DNA from: Eubacterium sp. CAG:180
GTDB taxonomy: Bacteria > Bacillota > Clostridia > Oscillospirales > Acutalibacteraceae
Direction: 5' to 3'
Length of the DNA stretch: 32,216 nucleotides
Assembly (NCBI GenBank): GCA_000432435.1
Contig: HF993135.1
Span: forward strand, 187,442 to 219,657
Shown here piece after piece: positions 1-8,295 of this stretch; positions within the stretch are counted from its first letter, which is position 1, and every line of letters starts with the position of its first letter. The translations under genes and the position numbers were made by a program. The notes under the pieces are model-generated. The model searched no databases and was not told the DNA's origin. It saw only the letters and a list, made by a program, of their open reading frames with translations.

Positions 1-25
1 ACTGTAAAAGACGAGCTTTTACAGT
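1..25 (-). terminator. Probable terminator of the V-ATPase operon
   Basis: Perfect 10-bp inverted repeat (1-10 against 16-25) with a 5-nt loop, starting 9 nt beyond the atpD stop codon. On the minus strand the stem would be followed by sequence outside the window, so the U-run expected of an intrinsic terminator cannot be seen. Confidence 0.6.
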
Positions 26-34
26 CCTCAAATT

Positions 35-661
35 TTATTTTGCCTCGCGTTTTTTCTCCTCTTTTTGATTTTTAACGGCTTTAAGCCTTGTAAAATCTTC
101 ACGCTCTTTTTCTTCGAGCGCTTCGGAGATGTACTTAATCGTACCCGTAAACTGAGGTATCATTATGTTGTTTAACGCGTTGGCACGCTTTTGCGTTTTC
201 TTAACCGCATCCGCAAGCCGGTAAATCGAAGCCTCGGTTTCGGCAAGCTTTACGGTCATTTTCTTTGCCTCATTAAAGTTAATATATGCTTCATCGAGGT
301 GAGAATTTGTCGAATTAAAGCCGAAATACGGCATCAGCTTGCTGCTTTCAAGCGATATTTTCGGTATCTCAACACCCATTACGCTGCGAAAATCAAGGGA
401 AAGCCCGTTATCAACGGGTATGGTTCTTGCAAAATTACCGCAAACGCCAAGCGTAATATTGGCAAGCTTCAAGGACGAATAAGCCTTGTCGTATACCGCG
501 TTTATATTTGCCTCGACTTCCTTTGCTTCGCTTATAAGCTGCATCATCTCACGAACAAGAATGTTACGTTTTCTGTCCATCAGCTCATAGCCGAGCTTGG
601 CTAAATCGAGAGATTTCTGCGTCGCCATCAAATTGGCTTTTGTCGGGAACACCTGTGCCAT
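35..661 (-). CDS. atpD: V-type ATP synthase subunit D (central stalk)
   Basis: This is the 208-residue central-stalk subunit D, the rotor shaft that turns inside the A3B3 head and links it to the membrane ring. The N-terminal segment beginning MAQVFPTKANLM and the long helical heptad-rich N- and C-terminal parts (about residues 15-60 and 130-200) fit the antiparallel coiled coil of this family. Length is typical. The ATG is preceded by AGGAGG at 8 nt. It is the last gene of the minus-strand operon, 33 nt after atpB, and is followed by a hairpin at 1-25. The C-terminus is very rich in Lys and Glu, as is usual. Confidence 0.95.
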   Translation of the reverse strand: MAQVFPTKANLMATQKSLDLAKLGYELMDRKRNILVREMMQLISEAKEVEANINAVYDKAYSSLKLANITLGVCGNFARTIPVDNGLSLDFRSVMGVEIPKISLESSKLMPYFGFNSTNSHLDEAYINFNEAKKMTVKLAETEASIYRLADAVKKTQKRANALNNIMIPQFTGTIKYISEALEEKEREDFTRLKAVKNQKEEKKREAK

Positions 662-694
662 CGGCTTTTCCTCCTTTTCCGAATTTTAAAAGGC

Positions 695-2068
695 TCAGTT
701 TTTGCCTTTATAGTACTTATCAAGAGTCTTATCATCAACACGGTCAAGCATACGGCGCGGAAGCATTGAAAGGAGCTCCCAGCCGAGGTCAAGCGTCTCG
801 TCAATGGTACGGTTTTCGGTAAAGCTCTGATTCAAGAACCTGTTGTCAAATTCCTTGCCGAACTTCATAAGAAGCTTATCGTCCGGAGACAGCTCATCTT
901 CACCTATTACCGACGCGAGCGATTTAGCATCCTGAACCTTGGCATATGTCGCAAGGAGCTGGTTTGAAAGTGCCGAATGGTCCTCTCTTGTAAAGCCCTC
1001 GCCGATACCGTCCTTCATAAGACGCGACAGAGACGAAAGTACGTTGACCGGCGGATAAATGCCTTTATAATCAAGGTCACGGTCAAGAACTATCTGACCC
1101 TCGGTAATATAACCCGTAAGATCGGGAATGGGGTGCGTAATATCGTCGTTGGGCATTGTAAGAATCGGTATCTGCGTAACGGAGCCCTCAACGCCCTCTA
1201 TCATACCGGCACGCTCATAAAGCGATGCAAGGTCCGAATAAAGGTAGCCGGGGAAGCCCTTACGGCTCGGAATCTCGCCCTTTGACGAGCTGAATTCACG
1301 AAGAGCCTCGGCATATGACGTCATATCGGTCAAAATTACAAGTATGTGCTTATGAAGAGTAAATGCGAGATATTCCGCCGCGGTAAGAGCGCAGCGCGGA
1401 GTCATAATTCTCTCGATTATAGGGTCGTTTGAAAGGTTTAAGAACATAACAACCCTGTTCATTACATTCGCCTCTTCAAATGAAGTGCGGAAGTAATTTG
1501 CTACGTCGTTTTTAACGCCCATTGCCGCAAAAACTATTGCGAAGTCCTCATTATCGGAAATTGTGGACTGACGTACTATCTGAACGGCGAGCTCGTTATG
1601 CTTCATACCGGAGCCTGAGAATATAGGCAATTTCTGACCGCGTATAAGCGTTGCGAGAGCGTCTATCGACGAAATACCCGTCTGAATAAAGTTACGCGGA
1701 TATTCACGTGATACGGGGTTTATCGGAGCACCGTTAACATCGCGTTTCTCTTCGGGATAGACCTCGCCGAGACCGTCTATGGGTCTGCCGAGTCCGTCGA
1801 ACACTCTGCCGAGAATTTCGGGCGAAAGCGATATTTCCATGGGCTTTCCGGTAAGGCTTGTGGAGGCGTTCTGAAGAGAAATACCTCTTGTACCCTCAAA
1901 CACCTGTACCGTGATATGCTCACCGTCTATCTTAACTATTCTTCCGGTGCGCTGTGTGCCGTCATCAAGCTTAAAATTAACTATCTCGTCAAACGAAGCG
2001 TCCTTTACGCCGTCAAGCTCAACAAGTGAGCCGTTGATAGCATCAAGTCTTAAATGTTGAATTATCAT
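695..2068 (-). CDS. atpB: V-type ATP synthase subunit B (non-catalytic)
   Basis: Non-catalytic nucleotide-site subunit of the A3B3 head. The beta-barrel N-terminus, the RVFDGLGRPIDGLG segment and the PIFSGSGMKHNELA segment in place of a true Walker A loop are diagnostic of V/A-type B, as is PPVNVLSSLSRLMKDGIGEG near residue 340. Length (457 residues from this start) is normal. Two starts are possible: GTG at 2077 or ATG at 2068. I chose the ATG because an AGGTG-like site lies 6 nt upstream of it, whereas that site would overlap the GTG. It lies 14 nt downstream of atpA and is certainly cotranscribed with it. Confidence 0.95.
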   Translation of the reverse strand: MIIQHLRLDAINGSLVELDGVKDASFDEIVNFKLDDGTQRTGRIVKIDGEHITVQVFEGTRGISLQNASTSLTGKPMEISLSPEILGRVFDGLGRPIDGLGEVYPEEKRDVNGAPINPVSREYPRNFIQTGISSIDALATLIRGQKLPIFSGSGMKHNELAVQIVRQSTISDNEDFAIVFAAMGVKNDVANYFRTSFEEANVMNRVVMFLNLSNDPIIERIMTPRCALTAAEYLAFTLHKHILVILTDMTSYAEALREFSSSKGEIPSRKGFPGYLYSDLASLYERAGMIEGVEGSVTQIPILTMPNDDITHPIPDLTGYITEGQIVLDRDLDYKGIYPPVNVLSSLSRLMKDGIGEGFTREDHSALSNQLLATYAKVQDAKSLASVIGEDELSPDDKLLMKFGKEFDNRFLNQSFTENRTIDETLDLGWELLSMLPRRMLDRVDDKTLDKYYKGKN

Positions 2069-2082
2069 TGTGCTCACCTACC

Positions 2083-3837
2083 TTACTTCAGTATTCCGTC
2101 CATAACGGCATCGGTTTCTTTGATGTAATCGTCAAGCATTTCTATGTTGCTGTTCGGCACATCGTATTTCATCTTTGTAAACTTATCAAACAGTCCAGTA
2201 GCCGTTATCTTCGAAAGAGGAATCTGTCTTGCGACTACTTCCTTTGCTCTGTGGTACAAATGCAGTATAACGTGCATCATCTTAAACTGCTTCTCAAGCG
2301 GAACGAAGGTGTCGTCGGCATGGAATGCGTTTTGTTGAAGGAATCCGACTCTGATTACTCTTGCAATTTCAATTACAAGCTTCTGATCGTCGGGAAGCAC
2401 GTCCGCACCTATCAGCTTTACTATCTCCATAAGTGAGTTTTCCTCAAGTAAAAGCGAGCAAAGCTCTTCGCGGTACTTCATAAAGTCGGGTGAGACGTTA
2501 TCTCTGTACCAGTTAGCAAGGTCACCCGTGTACTCGCTGTAAGAGAGGGTCCAGTTTATTGCCGGATAGTGTCTCGCATAAGCGAGCGATTTATCAAGGG
2601 CCCAGAAGCATCTTGTAAAACGCTTTGTATTCTGAGTTACAGGCTCGGAGAAGTCGGAGCCCTGAGGCGATACCGCGCCGATAAGCGTTATTGAACCCTC
2701 AGTGCCGTTAAGGTTTTCGGTATAACCCGAACGCTCGTAGAATTCGGAAAGTCTCGACGGAAGATATGCCGGGAAGCCTTCGTCGGCGGGCATTTCCTCA
2801 AGTCGTCCGGAAATTTCTCTGAGCGCCTCAGCCCAACGTGATGTCGAGTCTGCCATAAGAGCCGTATCATAGCCCATATCGCGGTAATACTCAGCTATTG
2901 TAATGCCTGTGTAAATTGAAGCCTCACGTGCCGCTACGGGCATGTTAGAGGTATTTGCTATAAGCATTGTTCTGTCAAGAAGCGGTCTGCCCGTCTTGGG
3001 GTCGGTAATATCCGAAAACTCGGTAAGAACCTGAGTCATCTCGTTACCGCGCTCGCCGCAGCCGACATAAATTATGATATCGGCATCGCACCATTTGGCA
3101 AGCTGATGCTGAGTCATTGTTTTACCTGTACCGAAGCCTCCGGGGATTGCCGCCGCACCGCCCTTTGCTACCGGGAAAACCGTGTCGATTACACGCTGAC
3201 CCGTAACAAGCGGTTTAGTGGCGGGGAGTCTCTTTTTAATCGGTCTCGGATTTCGTATGGGCCACTTCTGTAAAAGCGTAAGCTCCGTTTCGTTACCCTT
3301 TTTGTCCTTGATTTTTGCAACCGTATCGTTTACGGTGTATTCGCCGTCGGGCATTACCTCGGTAACGGTACCCGAAAGCAGAGGACTCAACATTATTTTA
3401 TGTGTTATTACCGGCGTTTCCGGGCATTCGGCGTAAATATCGCCGCCGGAAAGTGTGTCGCCGACTTTAACCTTTAAGGTTACTTTATATTTCTTTTCGG
3501 TGTCAAGCGGAGAGAATTGAGCGCCCTTGCCTATAAAAGCGCCGAACTTCTTTTCGATTGCGGGGAGCGGCCTTTCAATACCGTCGAATATGTTGCCGAT
3601 AATTCCGGGGCCTAAGGTAACGCTCATGGGAAGACCCGTTGAGTATACCGGCTCACCGGGCTTGAGGCCCGTAGTCTCCTCATATACCTGAATGGTGGTC
3701 ATCTTTTTATCAAGGCCTATTACCTCGCCTATCAGCTTTTCTTTGCCGACGTAGACCATTTCCATCATGCTCAAATCAGTCTCGCCTTTTATGGTAACGA
3801 CAGGGCCGTTGATACCGAATATTACATTCTCTGACAA
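2083..3837 (-). CDS. atpA: V-type ATP synthase subunit A (catalytic)
   Basis: Catalytic subunit that hydrolyses or makes ATP. Numbered from the TTG at 3837 (584 residues), the Walker A loop GGFGTGKT is at about 233-240 and the catalytic glutamate is in GERGNE at about 262. The bulge domain specific to A subunits (about 110-195) is present, which separates it from F-type beta. Start choice: a GTG at 3846 overlaps the stop of atpE and is itself part of the ribosome binding site. TTG at 3837 has GAGGAG 8 nt upstream, which is ideal spacing. Either start gives a complete protein. Confidence 0.95.
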   Translation of the reverse strand: MSENVIFGINGPVVTIKGETDLSMMEMVYVGKEKLIGEVIGLDKKMTTIQVYEETTGLKPGEPVYSTGLPMSVTLGPGIIGNIFDGIERPLPAIEKKFGAFIGKGAQFSPLDTEKKYKVTLKVKVGDTLSGGDIYAECPETPVITHKIMLSPLLSGTVTEVMPDGEYTVNDTVAKIKDKKGNETELTLLQKWPIRNPRPIKKRLPATKPLVTGQRVIDTVFPVAKGGAAAIPGGFGTGKTMTQHQLAKWCDADIIIYVGCGERGNEMTQVLTEFSDITDPKTGRPLLDRTMLIANTSNMPVAAREASIYTGITIAEYYRDMGYDTALMADSTSRWAEALREISGRLEEMPADEGFPAYLPSRLSEFYERSGYTENLNGTEGSITLIGAVSPQGSDFSEPVTQNTKRFTRCFWALDKSLAYARHYPAINWTLSYSEYTGDLANWYRDNVSPDFMKYREELCSLLLEENSLMEIVKLIGADVLPDDQKLVIEIARVIRVGFLQQNAFHADDTFVPLEKQFKMMHVILHLYHRAKEVVARQIPLSKITATGLFDKFTKMKYDVPNSNIEMLDDYIKETDAVMDGILK

Positions 3838-3842
3838 ATATA

Positions 3843-4445
3843 TCACTCCTCGATGGAAAGTCCCGAATGTTCAAGGAACCATTCTTTTTGCTCTTTGAGT
3901 TTTGTATCAAGAGTATCGTCGGCAAGGCAGTGCGTTTTTCGGTCCGCAGCTCTCAAACCGCCGTAAACTATGTCGTCGCTTTCGGTTACGACACAACCGT
4001 TTTTAAATATCGCCTTGAGATCGTCGGAAAACACGAGATCCTCTTTGCGTAAAAACAGCTCAACATCACCGCCGTCAAAAGCCTCGGCAATCTCTTTTGC
4101 CGATGAAACAAGCTTTTCGCGGTAAGAATCGGTTTTTGTATACTCGTTAATTTTTTCACCTGCCGCGTCAAACACCTTTTTGCAAAGCTCTGCGCGAAGA
4201 TCGGTAAGTTCTTTTCTTGACCTTTCTTCACATTCGGAGACGGCGCTGTTACAGTCCGCCTTTATACGAGCGGTTTCGTATTCGGTATATGACTTATAAC
4301 GATCCTCGGCCTCTTTTTGAAGAGCGCGCAAACGCTCAACACGCAAGCGGTCCGTTTCTTCGTCTATACTTTTGCACTCTTCGTCTGCAAGAGTCTTTAT
4401 GGCAGTTAAGAACGCCTCTGTCTTTTTGCTGTTGATTTCTTCCAT
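3843..4445 (-). CDS. atpE: V-type ATP synthase subunit E (peripheral stalk)
   Basis: A 200-residue peripheral-stalk subunit that pairs with the H/G coiled coil and caps the B subunit. The first 100 residues are a charged helix rich in Glu, Lys and Arg with almost no prolines, followed by a mixed alpha/beta head (about 110-190) containing VYGGLRAADRK, the conserved VxGGxx region of E subunits. Sequence similarity within this family is low, so position in the operon (between F and A) supports the call. The stop overlaps the ribosome binding site of atpA, implying coupled translation. Confidence 0.88.
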   Translation of the reverse strand: MEEINSKKTEAFLTAIKTLADEECKSIDEETDRLRVERLRALQKEAEDRYKSYTEYETARIKADCNSAVSECEERSRKELTDLRAELCKKVFDAAGEKINEYTKTDSYREKLVSSAKEIAEAFDGGDVELFLRKEDLVFSDDLKAIFKNGCVVTESDDIVYGGLRAADRKTHCLADDTLDTKLKEQKEWFLEHSGLSIEE

Positions 4446-4464
4446 GATCTCACCTCACTGTTCT

Positions 4465-4770
4465 TTAAATCTTTATACCGATGGCGTCGCGGATATATTC
4501 GGTAATGGAATCACGATTTCTGCCGTTTCCGTCGCCGTCGGGAATTGTGACAAGCAGCGGCCTGTTGCCCTGCTTTAATTTTTTTACCGTTTCGGGGCAA
4601 AGCTCGGCAACTCCTGCGGTTATAAGCAGTATGCCGATGTCTTCCGCAGACAAAGCCTTTTTGAAAGCCTTTTCGGCTTCATCGCGCGAAGTCACCCGCT
4701 TTGCTTCAATTCCGGCAAGACGCATACCGATCATAGCGTCGGTATTGTCGCTTATCAAGAAGAATTTCAT
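4465..4770 (-). CDS. atpF: V-type ATP synthase subunit F
   Basis: A 101-residue central-stalk subunit F, which binds subunit D and can act as a brake on hydrolysis. MKFFLISDNTDAMIGMRLAGI at the N-terminus is the typical CheY-like first strand and loop; GILLITAGVAEL and RPLLVTIPDG are the next strands. A longer frame opens upstream at a TTG (4833), but the ATG at 4770 has AAAGGG about 10 nt before it and gives the usual family length, so the upstream residues are judged untranslated. A 133-nt gap with two hairpins separates it from atpK, the largest gap in the operon. Confidence 0.93.
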   Translation of the reverse strand: MKFFLISDNTDAMIGMRLAGIEAKRVTSRDEAEKAFKKALSAEDIGILLITAGVAELCPETVKKLKQGNRPLLVTIPDGDGNGRNRDSITEYIRDAIGIKI

Positions 4771-4799
4771 AACAATTACCCTTTGTATCCGTAATCTTT

Positions 4800-4814
4800 T
4801 TGGGAAGCCCCCAA
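4800..4814 (-). other. Small hairpin upstream of atpF
   Basis: The minus-strand RNA can pair TTGGG with CCCAA around a 5-nt loop. It lies about 30 nt before the atpF start and has no U-run. It may affect transcript stability or initiation; this is inference. Confidence 0.4.
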
Positions 4815-4866
4815 TGTGCCCTTCGGCAACCAAAACAGCTCACAGTCTGTCTTTTTTCGGTCATAA

Positions 4867-4893
4867 GGCGGCCTTTGAAAGCACGGTGCCGCC
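4867..4893 (-). other. GC-rich hairpin just after atpK
   Basis: On the minus strand GGCGGC pairs with GCCGCC around a 15-nt loop, which itself contains CTTTCAAAG. The hairpin starts about 10 nt after the atpK stop. No run of U follows, so it is unlikely to be a simple terminator. A 3' stabilising or processing structure that keeps proteolipid mRNA more abundant than its neighbours is plausible, because many K copies are needed per complex. Confidence 0.5.
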
Positions 4894-4903
4894 GCAAATC
4901 GTT

Positions 4904-5365
4904 TTAGACCTTCTGGAGAATAAGAATTGAAATAACAACACCGTAAAGTGCTATGGACTCACCGAGTGCAACGAATATAATTGACTTACCGAATGACTTG
5001 GGGTCCTCTGCGGTAGCGGCTATTGCTGCGGGTGCGCCTGCGGCAACGGCAATACCGCCGCCGATACCTGCGAGACCTGTTACAAGGCCTGCAGCCAAAA
5101 GTCCCATACCCTTTGAATTATCAACAGTCTCGGTAGCTGTGGTTGCAGCAGAGGCGTCGGCAGCCGAAGCATTGTTATCGTCTGCAGCGAAAACGCTTAC
5201 CGAAAGAGCGGCAATAAGAACCGTAAGTACAGCGAAGGTTGCGAGATTTACCGCAACGGAGCGCTTAATGCTTCTGCCCTGATTTCTTTTTTTGATTATT
5301 GCATACGCTGTTGCAAGTATTGCTGCGGGTGCAAGGATGAGAAGTACATAGAAAAGAGTTGACAT
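4904..5365 (-). CDS. atpK: V-type ATP synthase proteolipid subunit K (c ring)
   Basis: Rotor-ring proteolipid of 153 residues with four hydrophobic segments (about 4-23, 38-61, 86-112, 126-151). The first two lack any buried carboxylate. The C-terminal pair is a c-type hairpin: glycine-rich GLAGIGGG in the outer helix and FVALGESIALYG in the last helix, where E136 is the ion-carrying carboxylate. A polar Ala/Thr/Asp-rich linker (62-84) joins the two halves. At the place where Na+-binding c subunits carry Gln there is V107 by my alignment. The ATG has GGAGG 9 nt upstream. It sits 19 nt after atpI. Confidence 0.92.
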   Translation of the reverse strand: MSTLFYVLLILAPAAILATAYAIIKKRNQGRSIKRSVAVNLATFAVLTVLIAALSVSVFAADDNNASAADASAATTATETVDNSKGMGLLAAGLVTGLAGIGGGIAVAAGAPAAIAATAEDPKSFGKSIIFVALGESIALYGVVISILILQKV

Positions 5366-5384
5366 AATTTTATTCCTCCAACTT

Positions 5385-7322
5385 TTAATTTTGCGCGTTT
5401 AATTTTATCGGCTTGAAAGCCGTTCCTCCGCCCTCATAGAAGCGGCTGAACATCTCGTAATATTCAAGACGAAGTGCCTGTATGCCGGTCAAAAGACCTT
5501 CAAGCGCAATGACAAGAATATTGCCGAGGATGATAACAAAGATGTTCTCGTGTGCACCGGCGAGTGAGAATACAACCATCATCATACCTGCATGGACAAG
5601 TACGAATGCGCCGACACGAAGGAAGGATACCGTGTTGCTCAAATACGAAAGCACATATTCGAGAAGTTCAAACACATTTTGAAGTATGAAGTCCCCGATG
5701 CTCTCCGGCTTCCAATCAGGCTTCCTTTCGATAAGACCTATCGGGATATCCTTTATCATAAGCAGAACCGCCGTTACCGCAAGCGTTACGGCGCATACCT
5801 TATTCGGTACGGGAGACGGACCGCCCATAAAGCCCGAAGCGAGATTTACGCCGGACAGATACATCAAAAGTCCCGTAAGTCCGTTTTGACTGAACAATGC
5901 TTCACCGAACTGTTTACGCTTTATGCATGCGTAAATATTGAGCAGCATTGCAACTACCATAAGCCCTATGCCTATACCGATAGCTATTAAAAGAACCGTA
6001 TTTACGCTTTCCATTACGGTCATCGGCTTGCCCTTCCAGCCGAGAGCGTGGTAAACGGGATCGAGCATATCCTCATATCCGAACACGCTGCCGAACATAA
6101 AGCCAAAGAACATAGATGAAATTCCGCACGGAATAAGTATTTTGCCGAGCTTTATTTTTTTCTTCGCCCACATAAATATTCCTATGAGCATTAAAACGAA
6201 GCCCTGGCCGAGATCGCCGAACATCATACCGAAAAGTATGGTATATGTTATAGCCACGAACCCGGTAATATCTATATCGTCGTACGACGGTGTGCCGTAC
6301 ATATCGACATAAAATCTGTATGGGTCAACAAAAGCCTTAAACAGCTTCGGCGTCTTTTTGAGTTTAACCGGAACCACGGTCTTGCCGTCATGCGGCGGAT
6401 TGCTTATCTCGACAGAAATCTCACCGACATTTTTAAGCTCCTTTTTGAACTTCTTTTCGCTGCCCTCCGGAATAAACCCGGTAAACATAAAGTACTTGTC
6501 ATTATGCAGCGCGTAAGAGCGGAGCTCATAAAGCGAATTCTGATATACAAGATTTGAATAAATCTTGTTGCAATGGTCGTGCTCGGTCTGCCAAAGCTCT
6601 CGGATTTTATCGTCCGTCTCTTTTATCTGAGACTTGATTATCTCAATGCTCTTTTTAATCTGCTCGATTACTTCCTCAACGGTGCCTGCCGCTCCGGGAA
6701 CCTCAAACGGTTCAAACAAGAGGAAAGCAAATATACCGTCAATCTCGTTCACCTTGTCACTCGGTGCAAAATATGCGCCCCAATAATCCGTTTTATCCTC
6801 GGAGCAAGGATAAAACATAACGTACGGATTATCTTTGAACACCGTCTTCAGCTTTTCGTAGCTCTCCTTCGGCATATGACCGAAACGTATTTTGACGAAT
6901 TCGCATTGCGATACCTGGTCAAGGTCAATACCAAGGCCCTTAAAGTGCGAATATTTTTCAATACCGCCCTCGCATACCGCCTTTTGGTCGAGCAACGAGC
7001 TTCGCTGCTCATAAAGTCCTATAACCTTTTTTTCAACGTCCTTAAGATAAGACGCGTCCTTTTCGTCAACGTCCGAATCGCTTTCTTCTATGCTTTTAAA
7101 TTCGAGATCAAATTTTGCAGCTTTCGCTATATCACGAAGCTCCGACAGCTCACCGGCATACGGATTGTCATCAACAAACGGTACGAATCCCATTGACGAA
7201 GATATGTATTTCGCCGCGGAATCCGGATGAAAACACTCGCTCTCGCAAAGCCTTGCACTCAAGTCATAAAGCTTTGTAAGGCTGCCGCTTATTTTGACAA
7301 GCTTCATCTTTTCGATAGCCAT
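5385..7322 (-). CDS. atpI: V-type ATP synthase subunit I (membrane stator)
   Basis: Full-length 645-residue stator subunit, equivalent to eukaryotic subunit a. Residues 1-330 form the cytosolic arm with two long coiled-coil stretches (about 95-125 and 215-255) and the ECEFVK-RFGHMPK-like region near 139-152. Residues about 350-640 hold seven or eight membrane helices. FLRVGAF (R569) and QALRLEYYEMF (R618) match the two conserved arginines that line the ion half-channels. It lies 37 nt after a shorter paralogue (7360-8295) that resembles only its cytosolic half. An AAAGGAG site is 13 nt from the ATG; the spacing is long but no better start is seen. Confidence 0.95.
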   Translation of the reverse strand: MAIEKMKLVKISGSLTKLYDLSARLCESECFHPDSAAKYISSSMGFVPFVDDNPYAGELSELRDIAKAAKFDLEFKSIEESDSDVDEKDASYLKDVEKKVIGLYEQRSSLLDQKAVCEGGIEKYSHFKGLGIDLDQVSQCEFVKIRFGHMPKESYEKLKTVFKDNPYVMFYPCSEDKTDYWGAYFAPSDKVNEIDGIFAFLLFEPFEVPGAAGTVEEVIEQIKKSIEIIKSQIKETDDKIRELWQTEHDHCNKIYSNLVYQNSLYELRSYALHNDKYFMFTGFIPEGSEKKFKKELKNVGEISVEISNPPHDGKTVVPVKLKKTPKLFKAFVDPYRFYVDMYGTPSYDDIDITGFVAITYTILFGMMFGDLGQGFVLMLIGIFMWAKKKIKLGKILIPCGISSMFFGFMFGSVFGYEDMLDPVYHALGWKGKPMTVMESVNTVLLIAIGIGIGLMVVAMLLNIYACIKRKQFGEALFSQNGLTGLLMYLSGVNLASGFMGGPSPVPNKVCAVTLAVTAVLLMIKDIPIGLIERKPDWKPESIGDFILQNVFELLEYVLSYLSNTVSFLRVGAFVLVHAGMMMVVFSLAGAHENIFVIILGNILVIALEGLLTGIQALRLEYYEMFSRFYEGGGTAFKPIKLNAQN

Positions 7323-7359
7323 AGCCCCTACCGTCTCCTTTCGGTTTTTATAAGGTCAG

Positions 7360-8295
7360 TCAGGATACCTTAATCTTGACTGTTTCCGATTCTGTATAAA
7401 ATGCACCGTCTATCTCTTTGAGCCTTTGCTCCGTCTCGTCCTTTGTCGAAAACGGAAGCAGACCGCACAGGATATACGAATTATTGTTTAAAAGCCCGCT
7501 CTTTAATATTTCAAATTTTTCGGACTCGTTCACAAGCGTGTGATAAAGCGAATTGCAAAACTCGAAATGCAGCTTAAAATAATATTCCTCAAGAGCCTCG
7601 GCTTCAAGTATCTGTCGGTTGAGAATTTCGATGTTTTTATCTATCTGCTCCTCAACCTTTTCGGCTTCGCCGGATGCCGACGGAATATTTATCGGTTCAA
7701 ACAGCATCGACGCAAAAACCGAATCCACTCGCTCAAAATCCGAACGCGGCACAAGATAAATGCCCCAGCAATCCGTCTCGCTCTCATACGATTTGAAAAA
7801 CTCTATGTACGGGTCATCCTTATGGATTTCAAGAAGCCTTTTAAGACAATCCTTCGGCATATGACCGAAGCGCGCCTTGACGAATTCGCACTCGGTAAGA
7901 GCTTGAATATCTACGGGGAGGCCGCTGAACAGGCGAATTCGTTTTTTGCCCTCCTCGCACTCCTCTTTTTGCTCAATGAGCAACTGCTTATCGCGTTTAA
8001 ACTTCTTGTATTTATTGTATATCTCTTCGGTTTTTGAGTCAAAGTCCTGCGGCAAATCCTGTTTCTTTTCCGGCAAAGTATATTTCCAACCGGCATATTT
8101 AGCCACCGAAGAGAGCCGTTTTATGGGTTTTTCATAAGGGTCGTCGCCCTCGACGCGCCTGAAATCAAGCGCGGCCTCGTTTTTGGCTGCCGGCACCTCG
8201 CTTTTGAAATTACCCGACAGCAGCGCCGCCAAAACATCGCGAAGGCTGTCTTCTCTGCAAAGCACACGGACTTTTTTAAATTTCTCTTTTTTCAT
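7360..8295 (-). CDS. Membrane-less paralogue of V-ATPase subunit I
   Basis: A 311-residue soluble protein that resembles only the cytosolic arm of subunit I. Residues 132-229 align without gaps to 137-234 of the neighbouring atpI product, with about 46 of 98 identical by hand count (shared CEFVK, RFGHMPK, LFEP, EQI-K-IEI). It has the same coiled-coil/globule/coiled-coil layout (coils about 85-118 and 210-245). There is no hydrophobic segment after residue 300 and no channel arginines. The reading frame is clean, so this is not decay. The ATG overlaps the atpC stop (TGATG), implying coupled translation. A role as extra or regulatory stator arm is inference. Confidence 0.85.
   Translation of the reverse strand: MKKEKFKKVRVLCREDSLRDVLAALLSGNFKSEVPAAKNEAALDFRRVEGDDPYEKPIKRLSSVAKYAGWKYTLPEKKQDLPQDFDSKTEEIYNKYKKFKRDKQLLIEQKEECEEGKKRIRLFSGLPVDIQALTECEFVKARFGHMPKDCLKRLLEIHKDDPYIEFFKSYESETDCWGIYLVPRSDFERVDSVFASMLFEPINIPSASGEAEKVEEQIDKNIEILNRQILEAEALEEYYFKLHFEFCNSLYHTLVNESEKFEILKSGLLNNNSYILCGLLPFSTKDETEQRLKEIDGAFYTESETVKIKVS

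Noticed and set aside
4867..4893. Hairpin after atpK read as an internal terminator
   Set aside because: No U-run follows the stem on the minus strand and essential ATPase genes lie downstream.
4706..4897. Possible small gene in the atpK-atpF spacer
   Set aside because: The 63-codon frame overlaps atpF out of frame, lacks a ribosome binding site and has no recognisable composition; the spacer is better explained by RNA hairpins.
6573..7196. 207-codon plus-strand frame inside atpI
   Set aside because: Antisense shadow of the conserved cytosolic arm of subunit I, with no initiation signals.
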